64,000 bases of DNA from Fuerstiella marisgermanici (GCF_001983935.1 NZ_CP017641.1:4588001-4652000), one strand, 5' to 3'; shown: positions 54,416 through 63,593, numbered from the stretch's first letter. Notes: a model not told the origin generated them from the sequence alone. Numbers and translations are program-made.

Positions 54416-55252
54416 ATGTCGGCATCCCCGGACTTTAAGATCACACCCGACGACAACGAACTGGCCGATATTCCTCGCGACTTGAAATTTCACCCGGCCG
54501 CCACATCGTCCCCGGCCGTGCTGAATGAGGAACAGATTCGCAGCTATAACGATGACGGCTACATCAAACCGATCGACATTTATTCCACTGCAGAGATCGC
54601 AGAGATTCGTGACTACTTCGACGGCCTGCTCGAAAAAACTCTGGCCGCTGGCGGCAACAGCTATTCCATCAGCACGGCTCACATGAAATACGGTCGCGTG
54701 TACGACATGCTGACCAACAAAGTGATCGTCGATTGCGTTGCCGATCTGCTCGGTGACGACGTCATCGCCTGGGGATCTCATTTCTTCTGCAAGATGCCAG
54801 GCGACGGCAAAGATGTGGCCTGGCATCAGGATGCCAGCTACTGGCCGTTGTCGCCATCAAAGGCAGTGACTGTCTGGTTGGCGATTGACGATGCCGATGT
54901 GGAAAACGGATGCATGAAGTTCATTGCGGGCAGCCAGCATTCGGGACACCTCACCTACCACAAAAGCGATCCGGGCGATCACAGCGTGCTGGACCAGGTG
55001 GTAGAGAATCCCGAACAGTATGGACCGGTCGTCATTGACGACCTGAAAGCAGGGCAGGCGTCGATTCATAACGACCTGCTGCTGCACGGATCCGACGCGA
55101 ACCACTCAAACCGCCGCCGCTGTGGTTTAACCTTGCGCTATGCAGCGGCAGAAGTACGAGCCGCCATGGGCTGGAACGCGAAGGGTCTGGTTGTGCGAGG
55201 TACCGATGCCGCCGGCCACTGGGGGAATCCGCCTCGACCAACCGCAGAGTAG
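54416..55252 (+). CDS. Phytanoyl-CoA dioxygenase family protein
   Basis: A 278-residue Fe(II)/2-oxoglutarate-dependent oxygenase (PhyH family). The iron-binding triad is visible: His and Asp in WHQDASYWPL, and the distal His in LLLHGSDANHSNRRR, with the Arg of GLTLRY for 2-oxoglutarate. The segment DADVENGCMKFIAGSQHSG is typical of the family. The substrate is not known; bacterial members hydroxylate lipids or small metabolites. The start at 54416 is chosen because an acceptable Met follows a long leader; the upstream frame to 54236 has no support. Confidence 0.88.
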   Translation: MSASPDFKITPDDNELADIPRDLKFHPAATSSPAVLNEEQIRSYNDDGYIKPIDIYSTAEIAEIRDYFDGLLEKTLAAGGNSYSISTAHMKYGRVYDMLTNKVIVDCVADLLGDDVIAWGSHFFCKMPGDGKDVAWHQDASYWPLSPSKAVTVWLAIDDADVENGCMKFIAGSQHSGHLTYHKSDPGDHSVLDQVVENPEQYGPVVIDDLKAGQASIHNDLLLHGSDANHSNRRRCGLTLRYAAAEVRAAMGWNAKGLVVRGTDAAGHWGNPPRPTAE

Positions 55253-55279
55253 CAAGAAACGAAAAGGGGCACGCCACTT

Positions 55280-56194
55280 TCACCCGCGCCGCGCATCTTC
55301 GATTAGCCGTGAAATTTCTTCCGTGATCGTTTTCGCGGCCAGATGCACGATGTTGTTATGACCGACGCCCGGCAGGTTGACCCACCGTTTGGCGCGTCCG
55401 GACTTCGATTTTTCAGGCGTCGCATCAAATAACCGCTGGCCGAATTTCTGCTGAACAACCGTATCCTGATCGCCATGCAGCAGCAGCACCGGGCAGGTGA
55501 CGTGTTTGATTCGGTCGTCGGACGGATAACGGTCAAGTAGCACGGCACCAACCGGCAACCACGGATAGTGACTTCCCGCGACGTCCACCATTGACGAAAA
55601 CGTGGCGACGGCAATTAGCCCCGCCGGATCATTCTTTGCCTGGCACTGTTTTGACGTCAGGTAAACGGCCGCGGCACCACCCAGCGACGTGCCCATCACC
55701 AATAGGTCACCCGGCGCGTAGCTCAGTTCTTCAGCGGCAAACTTCCATGCCGCGTCGGCGTCTAATTCCAAAGCTTGCTCACTTATCTTACCTTCAGAAT
55801 CGCCGAAGCCGTGGTAGTCAATCGCCAACACGTCGACGTTGGCGTTCGCCAAAATTCTGTACCAGTCAATGCGATAGCCTCGGTGCCCCGCGTTGCCGTG
55901 GAAGAAGATTACCAGCGGTCGATTAGGACGGTCGTTCTTCGCTCCATCTTTTTGCAGCAGCCAGCCGCCGATTCGCTTTCCATCGGCGCATTCCAGCCGC
56001 ACGTCTGTGGCCGCCGGATACATCTTCATCACGTCGTGCACCTGAGCCACCGGCATCGCACTTTCGGTGCGAGGATGGTACATCAGATATCGTTGAAAGA
56101 AGGCCAGCACGATCACCACCAGTGTGTATGCAATAAAGCCGCCGCGAACTAGTCGCCTCATTTTGGACCTTGGCTTCTTAGCGGTTGAAGGCAT
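55280..56194 (-). CDS. Alpha/beta hydrolase with N-terminal membrane anchor
   Basis: A 304-residue protein. One N-terminal helix (FIAYTLVVIVLAFFQRYLMY) anchors a serine hydrolase: oxyanion strand LVIFFHGNAGHRG, nucleophile Ser170 in GTSLGG, Asp244 in HGDQDT and His279 in GVGHNN. Similar to the BEM46/ABHD13-like family, whose substrates are unclear. It precedes an SDR gene on the same strand by about 13 bases (its start downstream of the SDR stop), suggesting one transcript with the SDR and aldolase genes. Confidence 0.87.
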   Translation of the reverse strand: MPSTAKKPRSKMRRLVRGGFIAYTLVVIVLAFFQRYLMYHPRTESAMPVAQVHDVMKMYPAATDVRLECADGKRIGGWLLQKDGAKNDRPNRPLVIFFHGNAGHRGYRIDWYRILANANVDVLAIDYHGFGDSEGKISEQALELDADAAWKFAAEELSYAPGDLLVMGTSLGGAAAVYLTSKQCQAKNDPAGLIAVATFSSMVDVAGSHYPWLPVGAVLLDRYPSDDRIKHVTCPVLLLHGDQDTVVQQKFGQRLFDATPEKSKSGRAKRWVNLPGVGHNNIVHLAAKTITEEISRLIEDARRG

Positions 56195-56207
56195 TTTCGT
56201 ATCGCGA

Positions 56208-57011
56208 TCAGTCCTGTGCGTCGTTCGCCTTCAGCGGTTCAGCATGATCCAGCGTGCAGTCTTTGTAGCGAAACAAGCCGTCCACCGGCAAAACGGTTCC
56301 GGTGATGTAGTCGGCCGCGTCTGAACACAAAAAGGCGGCCGCTTTGCCGATATCGTCTGGCCGGCCCAACCGCCGCCACGGTAGTGCCCGAGCCGCCTCG
56401 GCAATCGTATCCTCGGAAAACGTTTCATGTTCACCAGGCGTGTCGATCCAGCCGGGTTCAATCACGTTGACATTGATGCGATGAGGCGACAATTCAACCG
56501 CAATCGACGCCGCCATATGGTTCAGCCCCGCCTTTGCGGCTCCGTAAGCAAAACACAGCGCGAATGGCATTTCGGCCTGCACGCTGGAAATGAAAACGAT
56601 CTTGCCGCGAGTGCCCCGATCCACAAAATGGTTTGCCACAAGCTGGCTGATGTGAAAGCCGCTGGCCAGAGTTCCGTTAAGCGTCTTTTCGAATAGTTCC
56701 GGTGGGCAATCGAGAAACGCCTGCCGGCGACTGAACGCCGGATTGCTGACCAGAAGGTCTATACCGGACGTCTGCCGCACCGCTTGTTCCACAAGCTGAA
56801 CGCAGCCTTCTCGCGAAAACACGTCGGCCGCGATGACCGTGCATTGTCGCCCAAGGGCACGAATTTCTTGAGCCGTCGATTCCAAATCGGGGCTGCCGGG
56901 GCGGTCGTTGATTACCACGTCGGCTCCAGCCTTCGCGATTTCCAGGGCGCACCCTTTTCCGATGCCGCGCCCTGCTCCGGTGACCAGTGCCGTTTTGCCA
57001 GAAAGGTCCAT
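56208..57011 (-). CDS. Short-chain dehydrogenase/reductase
   Basis: A 267-residue SDR. Cofactor loop TGAGRGIG (11-18); acidic residue N/D at IND; the NNAG motif is replaced by SNPAF (89-93); catalytic Ser142/143, Tyr156 and Lys160 (YGAAK) are present. The C-terminus has the glucose-dehydrogenase-like ending (AAFLCSDAADYITGTVLPVDGL). It lies in a run of three minus-strand genes with an HpcH/HpaI aldolase upstream and an alpha/beta hydrolase downstream. A sugar acid or keto acid substrate would fit the aldolase, but this is inference. Confidence 0.87.
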   Translation of the reverse strand: MDLSGKTALVTGAGRGIGKGCALEIAKAGADVVINDRPGSPDLESTAQEIRALGRQCTVIAADVFSREGCVQLVEQAVRQTSGIDLLVSNPAFSRRQAFLDCPPELFEKTLNGTLASGFHISQLVANHFVDRGTRGKIVFISSVQAEMPFALCFAYGAAKAGLNHMAASIAVELSPHRINVNVIEPGWIDTPGEHETFSEDTIAEAARALPWRRLGRPDDIGKAAAFLCSDAADYITGTVLPVDGLFRYKDCTLDHAEPLKANDAQD

Positions 57012-57102
57012 TTAGAATGGCTCCGTCAGATTAGAGTGATTCGCAGACAGAAGCTGTGTTTGAAAGCACCGTGCCGCTCACCGATGGCCGGTCCAAATTT
57101 CT

Positions 57103-57879
57103 TCAGCGAGGGTTGTTGTCGAAATTGGCTGCACATTCCTGCAGCAGTTTCATCATCGCTCCGAAATCGCCGCCGTGAGCCAGCAACTGGGCGCCTTGAG
57201 CCTGTCGTTCTGCAAGGATCTCCGGTGTGCCGACCGGACTGCCCCACGCTTTGCCATGCTGTTTGCAGGCAGCGGCCGTGTCGGCGAAGGCAGAATCCAG
57301 CGTCATGTCGCCATCGAAATGTTTGAGCCTTAGACCCAGATCGCCTGGCCCGACGAAAATGCCGTCAACGCCTGGTACCGCCGCAATTTCCGACACTGCC
57401 TGAATGGCTGTTGGTGTTTCGACCTGCACGACCAGAAATGTTTCGTCGTTGACTTTGCTTAAATAATCGTCAACGCCCGGCATCCCGTCGACAAGGTAGT
57501 CTGCATCCAGTCCAGCTCCGTCAAGACCTCGATCGCCCATCGGCGGATACTTAATGCTGTCGACCAGCATTTTTGCCTTTGCCGCGTCGTTGACGTGTGG
57601 AATCATTAGCCCGGTCGCCCCGTCTTCGAGGTACCGATACAGCCGCGTTTTTTCCAACGTGGGAGGTCGCACCATGATATCGATATCGTGCAGGTGCGAA
57701 TGAACCAGCAGAGTTTCGATGTCGCGATCAGCGATGTTGCGATGTTCAAGATCCAGCCAGATGCAGTCGAAACCGAAATGAGCCGCGTGCTTGACGAAAC
57801 CCGGGATATAGTGGCCAAGGCAGCACATTCGCACGGTTTCGCCGTTTCGCAGACGTGCCAGAGTTTTACTTTTTCGCAT
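57103..57879 (-). CDS. HpcH/HpaI-family aldolase
   Basis: A 258-residue class II pyruvate aldolase. Family features: CIWLDLEHRN, an Arg in IMVRPP (about residue 71), the metal-binding Glu in VVQVETPTAI (about 152) and Asp in FVGPGDLGLRL (about 178). The group cleaves 2-keto-3-deoxy sugar acids or 4-hydroxy-2-keto acids to pyruvate and an aldehyde. The next gene on the strand is an SDR, which may reduce or oxidise a substrate or product. The start at 57879 has no strong ribosome-binding site. Confidence 0.88.
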   Translation of the reverse strand: MRKSKTLARLRNGETVRMCCLGHYIPGFVKHAAHFGFDCIWLDLEHRNIADRDIETLLVHSHLHDIDIMVRPPTLEKTRLYRYLEDGATGLMIPHVNDAAKAKMLVDSIKYPPMGDRGLDGAGLDADYLVDGMPGVDDYLSKVNDETFLVVQVETPTAIQAVSEIAAVPGVDGIFVGPGDLGLRLKHFDGDMTLDSAFADTAAACKQHGKAWGSPVGTPEILAERQAQGAQLLAHGGDFGAMMKLLQECAANFDNNPR

Positions 57880-58108
57880 CGGAAAGGTTGCTGTTGCAGA
57901 AGTAAGGAAAGGTGGGAGCCGGAAGGATATTCGCGGCGACGGAAAATTGCCAATGGTTCCGCCGTATCATGAATTCTTAGACAAACTTGTTGGCAATGGT
58001 ACTCTTACGCTGTGAAGGCCCGGTCGACGATGCGTGACGAATCGGTTTGGCGGCTGTTGAGATCAATAATGTCGACGGTTGTTCACCGGTTTTAGACATG
58101 GCAACTCG

Positions 58109-58894
58109 TCACGTATCCCGGCCGGGTTCTTCTTTGTTCTGCAATGCTTCGGGAGTTCGCCCGAACTTTGCCATCAGCTTTTTGACAACGATTGGAAAAA
58201 GCCCCAGCAAAACAAACGCGGCGACCAGCGGCCACGACAGAATACTTTGCCAGCCCTGATCGGCCAGAGTCTGTAAATCGGGCACTTGAGTCCCCGCGTA
58301 CACAAACACACAGGTGCCCGGCAGCATTCCGCATTGGCTCACCCACCAGAACGTGGTCACCGAAATCGGTGTCAGCCCCATCACAACGTTAATGACGAAA
58401 AACGGTACCGCCGGAATCAGACGCAGCGAAAACAGATAGTAGGCACCTTCCCTGCGAAATGCCTTGTTGACCGATTCCAGTCGCTCAGAAAATTTCGACT
58501 GGACGGTTTCCTGCAGCAGATACCGGCTTAGCAAAAATGCGACGGTAGCTCCCGCGGTCGATCCGAAGCTGACAATCAGCAAGGCCTTCCAGAATCCGAA
58601 AAACCAGCCGAAGACCAAAGTCAGCGGGACCGCTCCTGGCAACGACAGCCCCGTCACCACGACATACACCAACCAGGCCGCTCCGTACGCCAGCACGGGA
58701 TTATCTTGCTGCCAGGATTGTAACGCCGCCTCTTTTTCGGCCAGCCCTGCCAGAGACAGATCGTCTCCGTAATTGAAATACGCAACCCCGATCACACTCA
58801 CCAGCGCAGCGAGGACGACCACTTTAATAAGCTTCGACGCACTTCCCGACGTCCGTGAAGCGTCAGCCGTCGGCTCAGTTGCTTCAGTCGTCAC
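58109..58894 (-). CDS. TVP38/TMEM64 (VTT domain) membrane protein
   Basis: A 261-residue inner-membrane protein. The VTT/DedA-like core: GLSLPGAVPLTLVFGWFFGFWKALLIVSFGSTAGATVAFLLSRYL and LRLIPAVPFFVINVVMGLTPISVTTFWWVSQCGMLPGT. Five to six membrane helices. Members are linked to lipid scrambling and membrane homeostasis. The N-terminus has a charged cytoplasmic tail before the first helix. Not clearly linked to neighbours. Confidence 0.88.
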   Translation of the reverse strand: MTTEATEPTADASRTSGSASKLIKVVVLAALVSVIGVAYFNYGDDLSLAGLAEKEAALQSWQQDNPVLAYGAAWLVYVVVTGLSLPGAVPLTLVFGWFFGFWKALLIVSFGSTAGATVAFLLSRYLLQETVQSKFSERLESVNKAFRREGAYYLFSLRLIPAVPFFVINVVMGLTPISVTTFWWVSQCGMLPGTCVFVYAGTQVPDLQTLADQGWQSILSWPLVAAFVLLGLFPIVVKKLMAKFGRTPEALQNKEEPGRDT

Positions 58895-59003
58895 ACGGAC
58901 TCTCCTGTCGCTTTCCGCGCGATATCATGGTCATTCGATGGCACTATTCTGCTGAAGACGTCTCGCTTATCGCGTCACGTGACTCCAACGACTACTCCAA
59001 CGA

Positions 59004-60062
59004 CTACTTCAACGCTCGCTGGAAAAACCGAACCCAGTTGCCGTGCATGATGCCCGCGATGTCCGCATCAGAATAGTTGCGGGCACTTAGTAACTCGCCG
59101 ATCTTCTGCAGATCAGCAATCGTTTCCAGGTCGTGAGGGCATTGTTCTTTGCCGAAGCCGCCGTCCAGATCTGAGCCGATCCCGCAGTGCTGAGTGTTGC
59201 CGGCCAACTGGCAAATATGATCAATGTGATTGACGGCGTCAGCTAACCCGACTGTCTTCGGATCCGTTTTGCCACGCACCCAACCCGGCCCGATCATCCA
59301 CGAATCCAGTGCCAGGCCAATCACCGAATCACGTTTCAGCAGCGCCTGAATCTGTTCATCATCCAGTTGTCGGTCGCCCGGCACGAGAGCTCGGCAATTG
59401 TGATGGCTGGCAAGAACCGGACCGGTATAGATGTCCAGCGACTGCCAGAAACAATCGTCAGACAGATGAGTCACATCCAGCAGCATGCCGACACGATCCA
59501 TTTCTCGCAACAGTTCCGGGCCCTTCTCTTTCAGCCCGCCTTTGCTGCCGGTCCCGTGGCCGTAGTCGTCCGGGCCGTAGTGAGCCGGTCCCAAAATCCG
59601 CAGCCCCATATTGTACCAGCGTTCAATGTAAGAAGGATCTGGCACAGCCCAGCTGCCTTCCATACTTAAAATGAAGCCGATTGGTGCCGTCGAAGTGTCA
59701 CCCTGCTGCCACAGCGCGACGTGTTGATCCAGTTCGGCAACATTCGACAGCTCCGCCATTTGCCCGGCTTCCACCATCGTTCGATACCACGCCAATTGCC
59801 CCTGCATCGCAGCAAAAGCGGCCAAACGCGATTGGTAAAACGTTAGCGGCGCTTGCTTGCGGTTAAAGCGAGGCAGCAGCGTCGCGATCACCAACCCAAT
59901 GTTGCCATCGCGCAACGCGGGCAAAGTGGTCGTGGCGTCGCCCGTCGCGCAGCAATCAAACTGGCGTTCGAATTCGCGAAGAGCTGACACCGGCTGCAGC
60001 AGGTCACGGTTCCATTCCAAAGCGTTCCAGGCAAGGTCCAGATGAGCGTCAAAGATAAGCAT
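59004..60062 (-). CDS. M19-family membrane dipeptidase
   Basis: A 352-residue zinc dipeptidase. Metal ligands: His7 and Asp9 in FDAHLDLAW, Glu in FILSMEGSW, His in LDVTHLSD and in VLASHHNCR; IGSDLDGGFG carries the catalytic-site Asp. The start at 60062 is chosen because MLIFDAHLDL matches the family N-terminus; a frame extends to 60551 but overlaps the DUF423 gene and has no homologous content. It probably cleaves dipeptides or beta-lactam-like amide bonds. Next downstream on the minus strand is TVP38. Confidence 0.92.
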   Translation of the reverse strand: MLIFDAHLDLAWNALEWNRDLLQPVSALREFERQFDCCATGDATTTLPALRDGNIGLVIATLLPRFNRKQAPLTFYQSRLAAFAAMQGQLAWYRTMVEAGQMAELSNVAELDQHVALWQQGDTSTAPIGFILSMEGSWAVPDPSYIERWYNMGLRILGPAHYGPDDYGHGTGSKGGLKEKGPELLREMDRVGMLLDVTHLSDDCFWQSLDIYTGPVLASHHNCRALVPGDRQLDDEQIQALLKRDSVIGLALDSWMIGPGWVRGKTDPKTVGLADAVNHIDHICQLAGNTQHCGIGSDLDGGFGKEQCPHDLETIADLQKIGELLSARNYSDADIAGIMHGNWVRFFQRALK

Positions 60063-60088
60063 GTGGAAATAATTTCCGTTGTTGAATT

Positions 60089-60565
60089 TCAAACCGTAGA
60101 TTTCAGATGACCGTCCGCCGGCATACGACACAGCGCCACCGCCAGCGTAGCCCAACCGATCAGCAGCAGAGTTCCACCAAACGGAGCCACCATGGCCCAG
60201 TCCAGACCGGCCGTGTGCCGGCCGCCAATGACCAGCACGTAAAGTGCTCCGGAAAACAGCAGGATGCCGGCCGTGAAGCTCCACGCGGCCGCGCTTAGCA
60301 ACTTCGACGGTCCGCGTTGCAGCAGCAAGCCAACGCCCAGCAACGCCAATGCGTGCCACATGTGATAGCGAACGGCTGTGTGGTAATCCTGCAAATATTT
60401 GTACGGTGCCGGCACTTCGAAACCAGCGACCGCCTTGGGCGGCATCTGATGATATTTGTCCGTCAGGAATTTGGAATCGGCAAGGCCGTGAGCACCAAAC
60501 GCTCCCAGCAGGACGGCCAAAAAGCCAAACACAGCGGCCAAAACAAGGCATCTCTTAGCGGTCAT
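60089..60565 (-). CDS. DUF423 membrane protein
   Basis: A 158-residue inner-membrane protein of DUF423: [10 protein letters not shown] near the N-terminus and [16 protein letters not shown] later are the family pattern. Four membrane helices. A loop of about 25 residues after the first helix ([28 protein letters not shown]) is longer than usual. Its start overlaps the stop of the DJ-1/PfpI gene (ATGA), so translation is coupled. Function unknown. Confidence 0.88.
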   Translation of the reverse strand: MTAKRCLVLAAVFGFLAVLLGAFGAHGLADSKFLTDKYHQMPPKAVAGFEVPAPYKYLQDYHTAVRYHMWHALALLGVGLLLQRGPSKLLSAAAWSFTAGILLFSGALYVLVIGGRHTAGLDWAMVAPFGGTLLLIGWATLAVALCRMPADGHLKSTV

Positions 60566-61134
60566 AGTACCCCCAGCAGTTTCAGAAATTCGCGGCAGAA
60601 GGCGGGGTGAGCGGGCCAGGCAGGAGCAGTCACGAGGTTGCCGTCGACCAGAGCTTCCGTCGGAGCCATCTGTTTATAGGTGCCTCCCGCCAGCATCACT
60701 TCCGGGCCGCAAGCCGGATACGCCGTGCAGGTCCGCCCCTTCAGAATTCCAGCCGCCGCCAAAATCTGAAGGCCATGGCAGATGGCGGCGATGGGTTTGC
60801 TCGCTGAATCGAACGCCTTGACGATGTCTAAAACGCCGGAATTCAGCCGCAGATATTCCGGAGCACGCCCGCCGGGGATCAGCAGGCCGTCATAGCTGGC
60901 AACGTCAATCTTTGCGAAGTCCGCATTCAGCGTGAAGTTGTGCCCCGGCTTTTCGCTGTATGTCTGATCGCCTTCGAAATCGTGAATCGCGGTGCGAATT
61001 TGGTCGCCGGAAGATTTGTCCGGGCACACGGTGTCCACGTCCACGTTGACTGTCAGCAGAGTTTGAAATGGGACCATGATTTCATAGTCCTCAACATAAT
61101 CCCCTGCGAGAAGTAGCACCCTTTTGTTGGCCAT
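60562..61134 (-). CDS. DJ-1/PfpI family protein (glyoxalase/deglycase or protease-like)
   Basis: A 190-residue class I glutamine amidotransferase-like protein. The nucleophile elbow Cys is in [10 protein letters not shown], and an upstream Glu in [10 protein letters not shown] is at the expected place of the family. [15 protein letters not shown] and [13 protein letters not shown] complete the fold. Members act on glyoxal adducts or as stress proteases. The start at 61134 is chosen because [18 protein letters not shown] matches the family. It overlaps the DUF423 gene downstream by four bases. Confidence 0.9.
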   Translation of the reverse strand: MANKRVLLLAGDYVEDYEIMVPFQTLLTVNVDVDTVCPDKSSGDQIRTAIHDFEGDQTYSEKPGHNFTLNADFAKIDVASYDGLLIPGGRAPEYLRLNSGVLDIVKAFDSASKPIAAICHGLQILAAAGILKGRTCTAYPACGPEVMLAGGTYKQMAPTEALVDGNLVTAPAWPAHPAFCREFLKLLGVL

Positions 61135-61242
61135 GAATTTCGTTCCTGTTTCTAAACCCGCGACGTTCTTATTCGCATCGAATCCTAATCCCGCCTCGTC
61201 CAAAAGACCACGATGAGATACACTTTCCCGCTGAGGGAAATC

Positions 61243-61671
61243 ATGAGACTACCAACTCACTTAAGTCAGCGGACGCCGTTGCGGTTTAACATTACGCCGT
61301 TAATCGACGTGGTATTTCTGCTGATTATCTTCTTTCTGGTGGCCAGCCACTTTGTCCGCAGCGAACAGGCCGAAGCAGTCGCATTGCCGACAGCAACTGC
61401 GGGCGAAGCAGACGACCAGCAGGCGCTGCACCGGTTGACGGTCACCATCAACAAAGACGGATCTCTGTTTATCGCCGGCGAACCGGCCGATGAGGCGTCC
61501 GTTCAACAGCGAATCAAAGACCTGCACGCTGCAGCCGTGGCGGCCAACATCGAACCTGAGCTCCGTTTGCGTCTGCACCGCGAAGGGCGCTACGGCCAGA
61601 CTCGCAAGCTGATCGAATTCGCCGCGTCTCAAGACATCCGCAGCGTAAAGTTTGCGGTGGATGTACAGTGA
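61243..61671 (+). CDS. ExbD/TolR-family protein 1
   Basis: A 142-residue energy-transducing protein. One N-terminal helix with the conserved Asp follows [24 protein letters not shown]; the C-terminal periplasmic domain ([21 protein letters not shown] ... [21 protein letters not shown]) is typical. ExbD works with ExbB in proton-driven outer-membrane transport. The start at 61243 is favoured by GAGGGAAATC before the ATG; 61213 is possible. No exbB lies in the window. A second exbD follows one base after its stop. Confidence 0.9.
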   Translation: MRLPTHLSQRTPLRFNITPLIDVVFLLIIFFLVASHFVRSEQAEAVALPTATAGEADDQQALHRLTVTINKDGSLFIAGEPADEASVQQRIKDLHAAAVAANIEPELRLRLHREGRYGQTRKLIEFAASQDIRSVKFAVDVQ

Positions 61672-61672
61672 C

Positions 61673-62146
61673 ATGCGAATCCCAGGCCACCATCAACGAC
61701 GCACCACGTTAGACAACGACAGTATGACGCCGATGATCGACGTCGTGTTTCTGCTGCTGGTCTTTTTCGTCTGCGCATCGATCGGTCAAAAACCCGAATC
61801 ACTGCTGCCTGCCGCATTGTCCGCCGGAGCGACCGAAACCGACGTGCAATTGCCGCCGCCGGATCCGACTGAATTTCAGGCTCAGGAGGTCCGGATCCGC
61901 CTGGCCAATGACGCCGCCACCGGACGCCCCCAGATTCAGCTAAACGAACAGCCGATTGCCGATGCCGCGGAACTCACCAGCCGCCTGAAACGTCTGGCCG
62001 AAATTGATCCTCGTTCGCAGATCATTCTGTTCGTGGACGACGACGCGAGTAACCAGCAGTTCATCGGCATCTACGATTTGTGCCAGGTGCTGGCCTTCGA
62101 ATCGATTTCATTTGCCGTCACCGAAGCAGCCGTCAACAGCCAGTAA
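61673..62146 (+). CDS. ExbD/TolR-family protein 2
   Basis: A 157-residue paralogue. The helix MTPMIDVVFLLLVFFVCASIG contains the conserved Asp. The periplasmic part (VRIRLANDAATGRPQIQLNEQPI ... IILFVDDDASNQQFIGIYDLCQVL) differs from the first ExbD, so the two proteins probably form a heterotypic pair. Its start lies one base after the upstream stop, so translation is probably coupled. Confidence 0.9.
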   Translation: MRIPGHHQRRTTLDNDSMTPMIDVVFLLLVFFVCASIGQKPESLLPAALSAGATETDVQLPPPDPTEFQAQEVRIRLANDAATGRPQIQLNEQPIADAAELTSRLKRLAEIDPRSQIILFVDDDASNQQFIGIYDLCQVLAFESISFAVTEAAVNSQ

Positions 62147-62451
62147 CCTTGCTTCTAGCGACTTGAACTTGGTGCCAATAGTCACACCACGCGCGGCATC
62201 TATTTCCCGCGTTTGTCTGTCCGCATACACCTCCCCCAGCGTAGCGTCGGGGGAGGTCGGACGGAGCGAAGCAACGTCCGGGAGGGGGCGAGCATGTCGG
62301 TATGCTGCAGGCGGAGGCTACGGGCGGCTCCTTGCCAAAAAGACAGGTGGCAACAAGAAATTGCGAATTATGAAGTTGCGCTTGGCCCACCGGGCGGAAA
62401 CCCACCACTCGAATTCTGCAGGCGAACAAGCTGTCGCGCTGTTTCCACTCG
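62147..62451. other. Intergenic region with a dispersed-type double hairpin
   Basis: About 305 bases between convergent exbD2 and the coiled-coil lipoprotein gene. It holds the double hairpin listed below; the rest shows nothing recognised. The long plus-strand frame across it has a biased composition and is not believed. Confidence 0.4.
62229..62288. repeat. REP-like double hairpin
   Basis: Hairpin A: ACCTCCCCC (62229-62237), loop of 11, GGGGGAGGT (62249-62257). Hairpin B: CGGACG (62258-62263), loop GAGCGAAGCAA, CGTCCG (62275-62280). The two loops share GCG-AGC. GGAGGGGG follows and could pair with the first arm instead. No T-run. The layout resembles extragenic palindromes found in many copies in planctomycete chromosomes. 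Confidence 0.6.
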
Positions 62452-63096
62452 CTACCGCGTCGACGAACCGGGACTCGTCCCCCGTTGCCCGCTCGCTTCG
62501 CGTTCCGCCACAATCTGGTCGACCATTTCGGAAATCATCTGCAGCGATGCCATGTCGCTGCGATGTTGTTCTTCCGTCGTCCGGTCGATGCGACGGACCT
62601 CACTGCGCCAGTGATCGATTTCCTGCGACAACCGGTTCACTTCGCGGTTCATCGCGACAAGGTGACGATCCACCGATTTCCTGTCGTGTTTTTCCTGATC
62701 AACCTGAGTTTCCAGCGCCAAAAGGCGACGGTCAAATTCTGCTTTGGCCGCCTTTAGCTGAGCTTCACAGGAATCCGGCGCGGGCGGCATGTATTGGCTG
62801 CGTTCCGGAGAAAACACGTCGTCGGAAGATGGAAAGGTTGTCACGGGCAGGAACTGCTCTGCCGATGTCAGCTCACACATGGGAGGAGACATCATCGGCT
62901 GAGACTGCCCCGTCATATCGATGGCCGGCCCCATATCAATGGACTGCACCTGATTCTGGCAGTTAGCGCAGCGGCAATCCTCACCGTCATTACGTGCCGT
63001 TCGATCCATCGACGCGCAGCCGGACAGGCAGCAGGAAATGAGCACCGCGACTGCGGCGCGTAGCGAATTCTTCTTTGCAAAAGATGTCTCAGTCAT
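62452..63096 (-). CDS. Coiled-coil lipoprotein in the flhA operon
   Basis: A 214-residue lipoprotein: signal sequence AVAVLISCCLSGCASM with lipobox LSGC. A Cys-rich spot CRCANC follows (about 38-43), then a Pro/Met/Ser-rich linker, and a long heptad-patterned coiled coil (about 108-200; CEAQLKAAKAEFDRRLLALETQVDQEKHDRKSVDRHLVAMNREVNRLSQEIDHW). The start at 63096 is preferred to 63132. It follows two small genes after flhA in the same direction, about 23 bases after the last. A flagellum-associated envelope role is inferred only from position. Confidence 0.75.
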   Translation of the reverse strand: MTETSFAKKNSLRAAVAVLISCCLSGCASMDRTARNDGEDCRCANCQNQVQSIDMGPAIDMTGQSQPMMSPPMCELTSAEQFLPVTTFPSSDDVFSPERSQYMPPAPDSCEAQLKAAKAEFDRRLLALETQVDQEKHDRKSVDRHLVAMNREVNRLSQEIDHWRSEVRRIDRTTEEQHRSDMASLQMISEMVDQIVAEREASGQRGTSPGSSTR

Positions 63097-63118
63097 TATT
63101 GATTGATCCTTTCTTCGC

Positions 63119-63358
63119 TCACGCATATTCACATGCGATCACTGTTGTCTGGCCGCAGCCACACTGCACATGAATCTCGGTCACGTTGCCGGATGCGTCC
63201 CGGACTTCCTGCACTTTGGGCGTTCCATCGGCGTCACCGTGATGATGCGGCGTTCCAGCGTTCCTGCCGAAGGCGGAGTTCGCTCCAACACGCACCGGCG
63301 CCGCGCTGATTCGCACGTCGCCGCCTGACAGGATTTTGCTTCGACTAGCTTCCGACAT
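63119..63358 (-). CDS. Small His/Cys protein in the flhA operon, unknown
   Basis: A 79-residue protein beginning MSEASRSKILSGGDVRIS. A central GTPHHHGDADG and the C-terminal VQCGCGQTTVIACEYA contain three His and three Cys that could bind metal. AGGAAG sits 7 bases before the ATG at 63358. The gene overlaps the 3' end of the preceding membrane-protein gene by about 14 bases. I do not recognise the family. Operon position suggests a link with the flagellar export gene. Confidence 0.7.
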   Translation of the reverse strand: MSEASRSKILSGGDVRISAAPVRVGANSAFGRNAGTPHHHGDADGTPKVQEVRDASGNVTEIHVQCGCGQTTVIACEYA

Positions 63359-63593
63359 TCCCTGCTTCCTGATCTTCAACGTTTAATGCCTGTTCCGACA
63401 TCCAATACAACAACTTTCGCAGCGACTTCACGGCGAACCATGAAACTGCGGCGACGATTACGACTCGCACTGTTAGCTCAAACGGCTGCACACTGCGAAG
63501 AATGCCGATGCCAAGTGTCATAAACCCCACAAAGAATCCGATCGCTTTGGGCAGAAGGGAATCCGGGTCAAAAGGATTGCCGTCTGACATCAT
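63345..63593 (-). CDS. Small two-helix membrane protein in the flhA operon
   Basis: An 82-residue protein with two hydrophobic stretches (AIGFFVGFMTLGIGIL and VRVVIVAAVSWFAVKSL). The start ATG (63593) overlaps the flhA TGA (63592-63590), so its translation is coupled to flhA. It overlaps the next small gene downstream. Not one of the named flagellar export proteins I can recognise (FliO, FliQ, FliT are all different in pattern). Confidence 0.7.
   Translation of the reverse strand: MMSDGNPFDPDSLLPKAIGFFVGFMTLGIGILRSVQPFELTVRVVIVAAVSWFAVKSLRKLLYWMSEQALNVEDQEAGNVGS

Noticed and set aside
59004-60551. Longer version of the dipeptidase gene (515 codons)
   Set aside because: The extension overlaps the DUF423 gene and adds Arg/Gly-rich sequence without family match; the family N-terminus begins at 60062.
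62004-62966. Plus-strand frame of 320 codons
   Set aside because: It runs antisense through the lipoprotein gene and the double hairpin, with Arg/Ser/Pro-rich composition.
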